The position numbers and the translations under genes were made by a program. The notes below the pieces were generated by a model, which worked only from the letters and a program-made list of their open reading frames with translations, was not told the DNA's origin and made no database searches. Shown here in pieces: positions 63,463 through 64,000 of a stretch of 64,000 bases of DNA. The stretch's first letter is position 1. Every line of letters starts with the position of its first letter. Origin of the DNA: Ornithinimicrobium pratense (GTDB lineage: Bacteria > Actinomycetota > Actinomycetes > Actinomycetales > Dermatophilaceae); NCBI RefSeq assembly GCF_008843165.1, contig NZ_CP044427.1:1984001-2048000 (forward strand), in the 5' to 3' direction.

Positions 63463-64000
63463 GCGAGATGATCGCGCTGGAGTTCATGCGCAACGCGCTG
63501 GTCGCGGCCCTGTTCGTCGGTCTGGCCGCGCCGATGGTCGGGATCTTCCTGGTGCAGCGACGGCTCTCGCTCATCGGCGACGGGCTTGGCCACGTGGCGT
63601 TGGCCGGAGTGGCGATCGGTGTCGTCACGCAGACCAGCCCCGTGTGGTCAGCGCTGGTCGCCGCCGCCATCGCCGGTGTCCTGATCGAGCTGATCCGGGC
63701 CCGGGGGCGAACCTCGGGCGACGTGGCGCTGGCGCTGATGTTCTACGGGGGCATCGCGGCGGGCGTGGTCATCATCAACCGCGCGGACGGCGGGCAGACC
63801 GGCAACCTCACCGGCTTCCTCTTCGGCGCGATCACCACCACCTCGCGCGAGGACCTCGGGGTCTTCGCCGTCCTCTCGACCGCGATCATCGCGGCGACCG
63901 TTGTCCTGCGCGACCGGCTCTTCGCCGTGGCCGGTGACGAGGAGTACGCCCGCGCCTCGGGTCTGCCGGTGCTCGCGCTCAACATCGTCCTGGCCGTACT
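63459..64000 (+). CDS. znuB: Zinc ABC transporter permease (3' end outside window)
   Basis: The first 180 codons of an ABC-3 type permease. It begins VSEMIALEFMRNALVAALFVGL. The cytoplasmic RRLSLIGDGLGHVALAGVAIG loop is the family hallmark, then further helices, GQTGNLTGFLFGAITTTS, and the EEYARASGLPV segment. The reading frame is open at the window end. Confidence 0.92.
   Translation, partial: MSEMIALEFMRNALVAALFVGLAAPMVGIFLVQRRLSLIGDGLGHVALAGVAIGVVTQTSPVWSALVAAAIAGVLIELIRARGRTSGDVALALMFYGGIAAGVVIINRADGGQTGNLTGFLFGAITTTSREDLGVFAVLSTAIIAATVVLRDRLFAVAGDEEYARASGLPVLALNIVLAV

Overview
This window is chromosomal DNA from a high-GC actinobacterium, most likely a Micrococcales member of the Intrasporangiaceae/Ornithinimicrobiaceae type. 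The family-level guess is inference. The actinobacterial signs are PriA instead of HisA, the glnE-glnA2 pair, polyphosphate glucokinase, a homodimeric AceE, a PucR-type FAS regulator beside fabD-fabH-acpP-fabF, and a stand-alone LigD-type polymerase. Much of the gene order matches the region of Mycobacterium tuberculosis from glnE through the RNase H, zinc-ribbon, Nif3, ahpE, DUF3052, aceE and FAS genes. It then continues with dnaG, dgt, dus and glyS.

Layout. 0-7.7 kb is a leftward run: a BrkB-like membrane protein, then glnA2, glnE, an unknown gene, priA and sseB, mostly with 4-bp ATGA/GTGA overlaps. 7.7-13.6 kb holds an alkyltransferase-like protein, an F420-type oxidoreductase, map, ppgK, guaB1 and a metallo-hydrolase. 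13.6-18.3 kb holds a VIT1/CCC1 transporter, the RNase P RNA gene, a HAD phosphatase overlapping an RNB exoribonuclease, and yaaA. 18.4-22.4 kb is a leftward set: Nif3, zinc-ribbon protein, RNase H/phosphatase, tRNA-Val, DUF3052 and ahpE. 22.5-32.7 kb holds aceE, a GDPD-like protein, fasR, the FAS genes and a glycosyltransferase.

32.8-38 kb holds a frameshifted DUF3145 gene, a CBS protein, a CAT-anticodon tRNA, the gluABCD-type amino-acid ABC operon and tRNA-Asn. 38-50 kb holds dnaG (with an apparent 1-bp frameshift) and dgt. They are separated by an MFS transporter, a LigD-type polymerase, a sigma factor with a META-AMIN-like membrane protein, a kinase-fold protein and a nitronate monooxygenase. 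50-54 kb is a small accessory block with an AraC regulator, a VOC protein, DUF2071, a sulfurtransferase and a DJ-1/PfpI protein. 54-60 kb holds dus, lysG/lysE, a second sigma-factor/membrane-protein pair and glyS. 60-64 kb holds a DUF559 protein enclosed by a 24-bp inverted repeat, then a zinc-type znuACB operon with a Zur-like box and a His/Asp-rich binding protein.

Functional picture: mostly housekeeping. The genes cover nitrogen assimilation and its control, pyruvate entry and type II fatty acid synthesis with a local regulator, RNA processing and tRNA functions, replication and nucleotide-pool control, and glutamate, lysine and zinc transport. No prophage, insertion sequence, CRISPR array or large island is visible. 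The least expected signals lie between and across genes. They are a strongly over-represented near-palindromic octamer (GGTATGCC), intergenic tandem repeats, long hairpins inside operons, two homopolymer frameshifts, a GDPD with apparent loss of metal-binding residues, and the META-AMIN-like sigma-factor partner.
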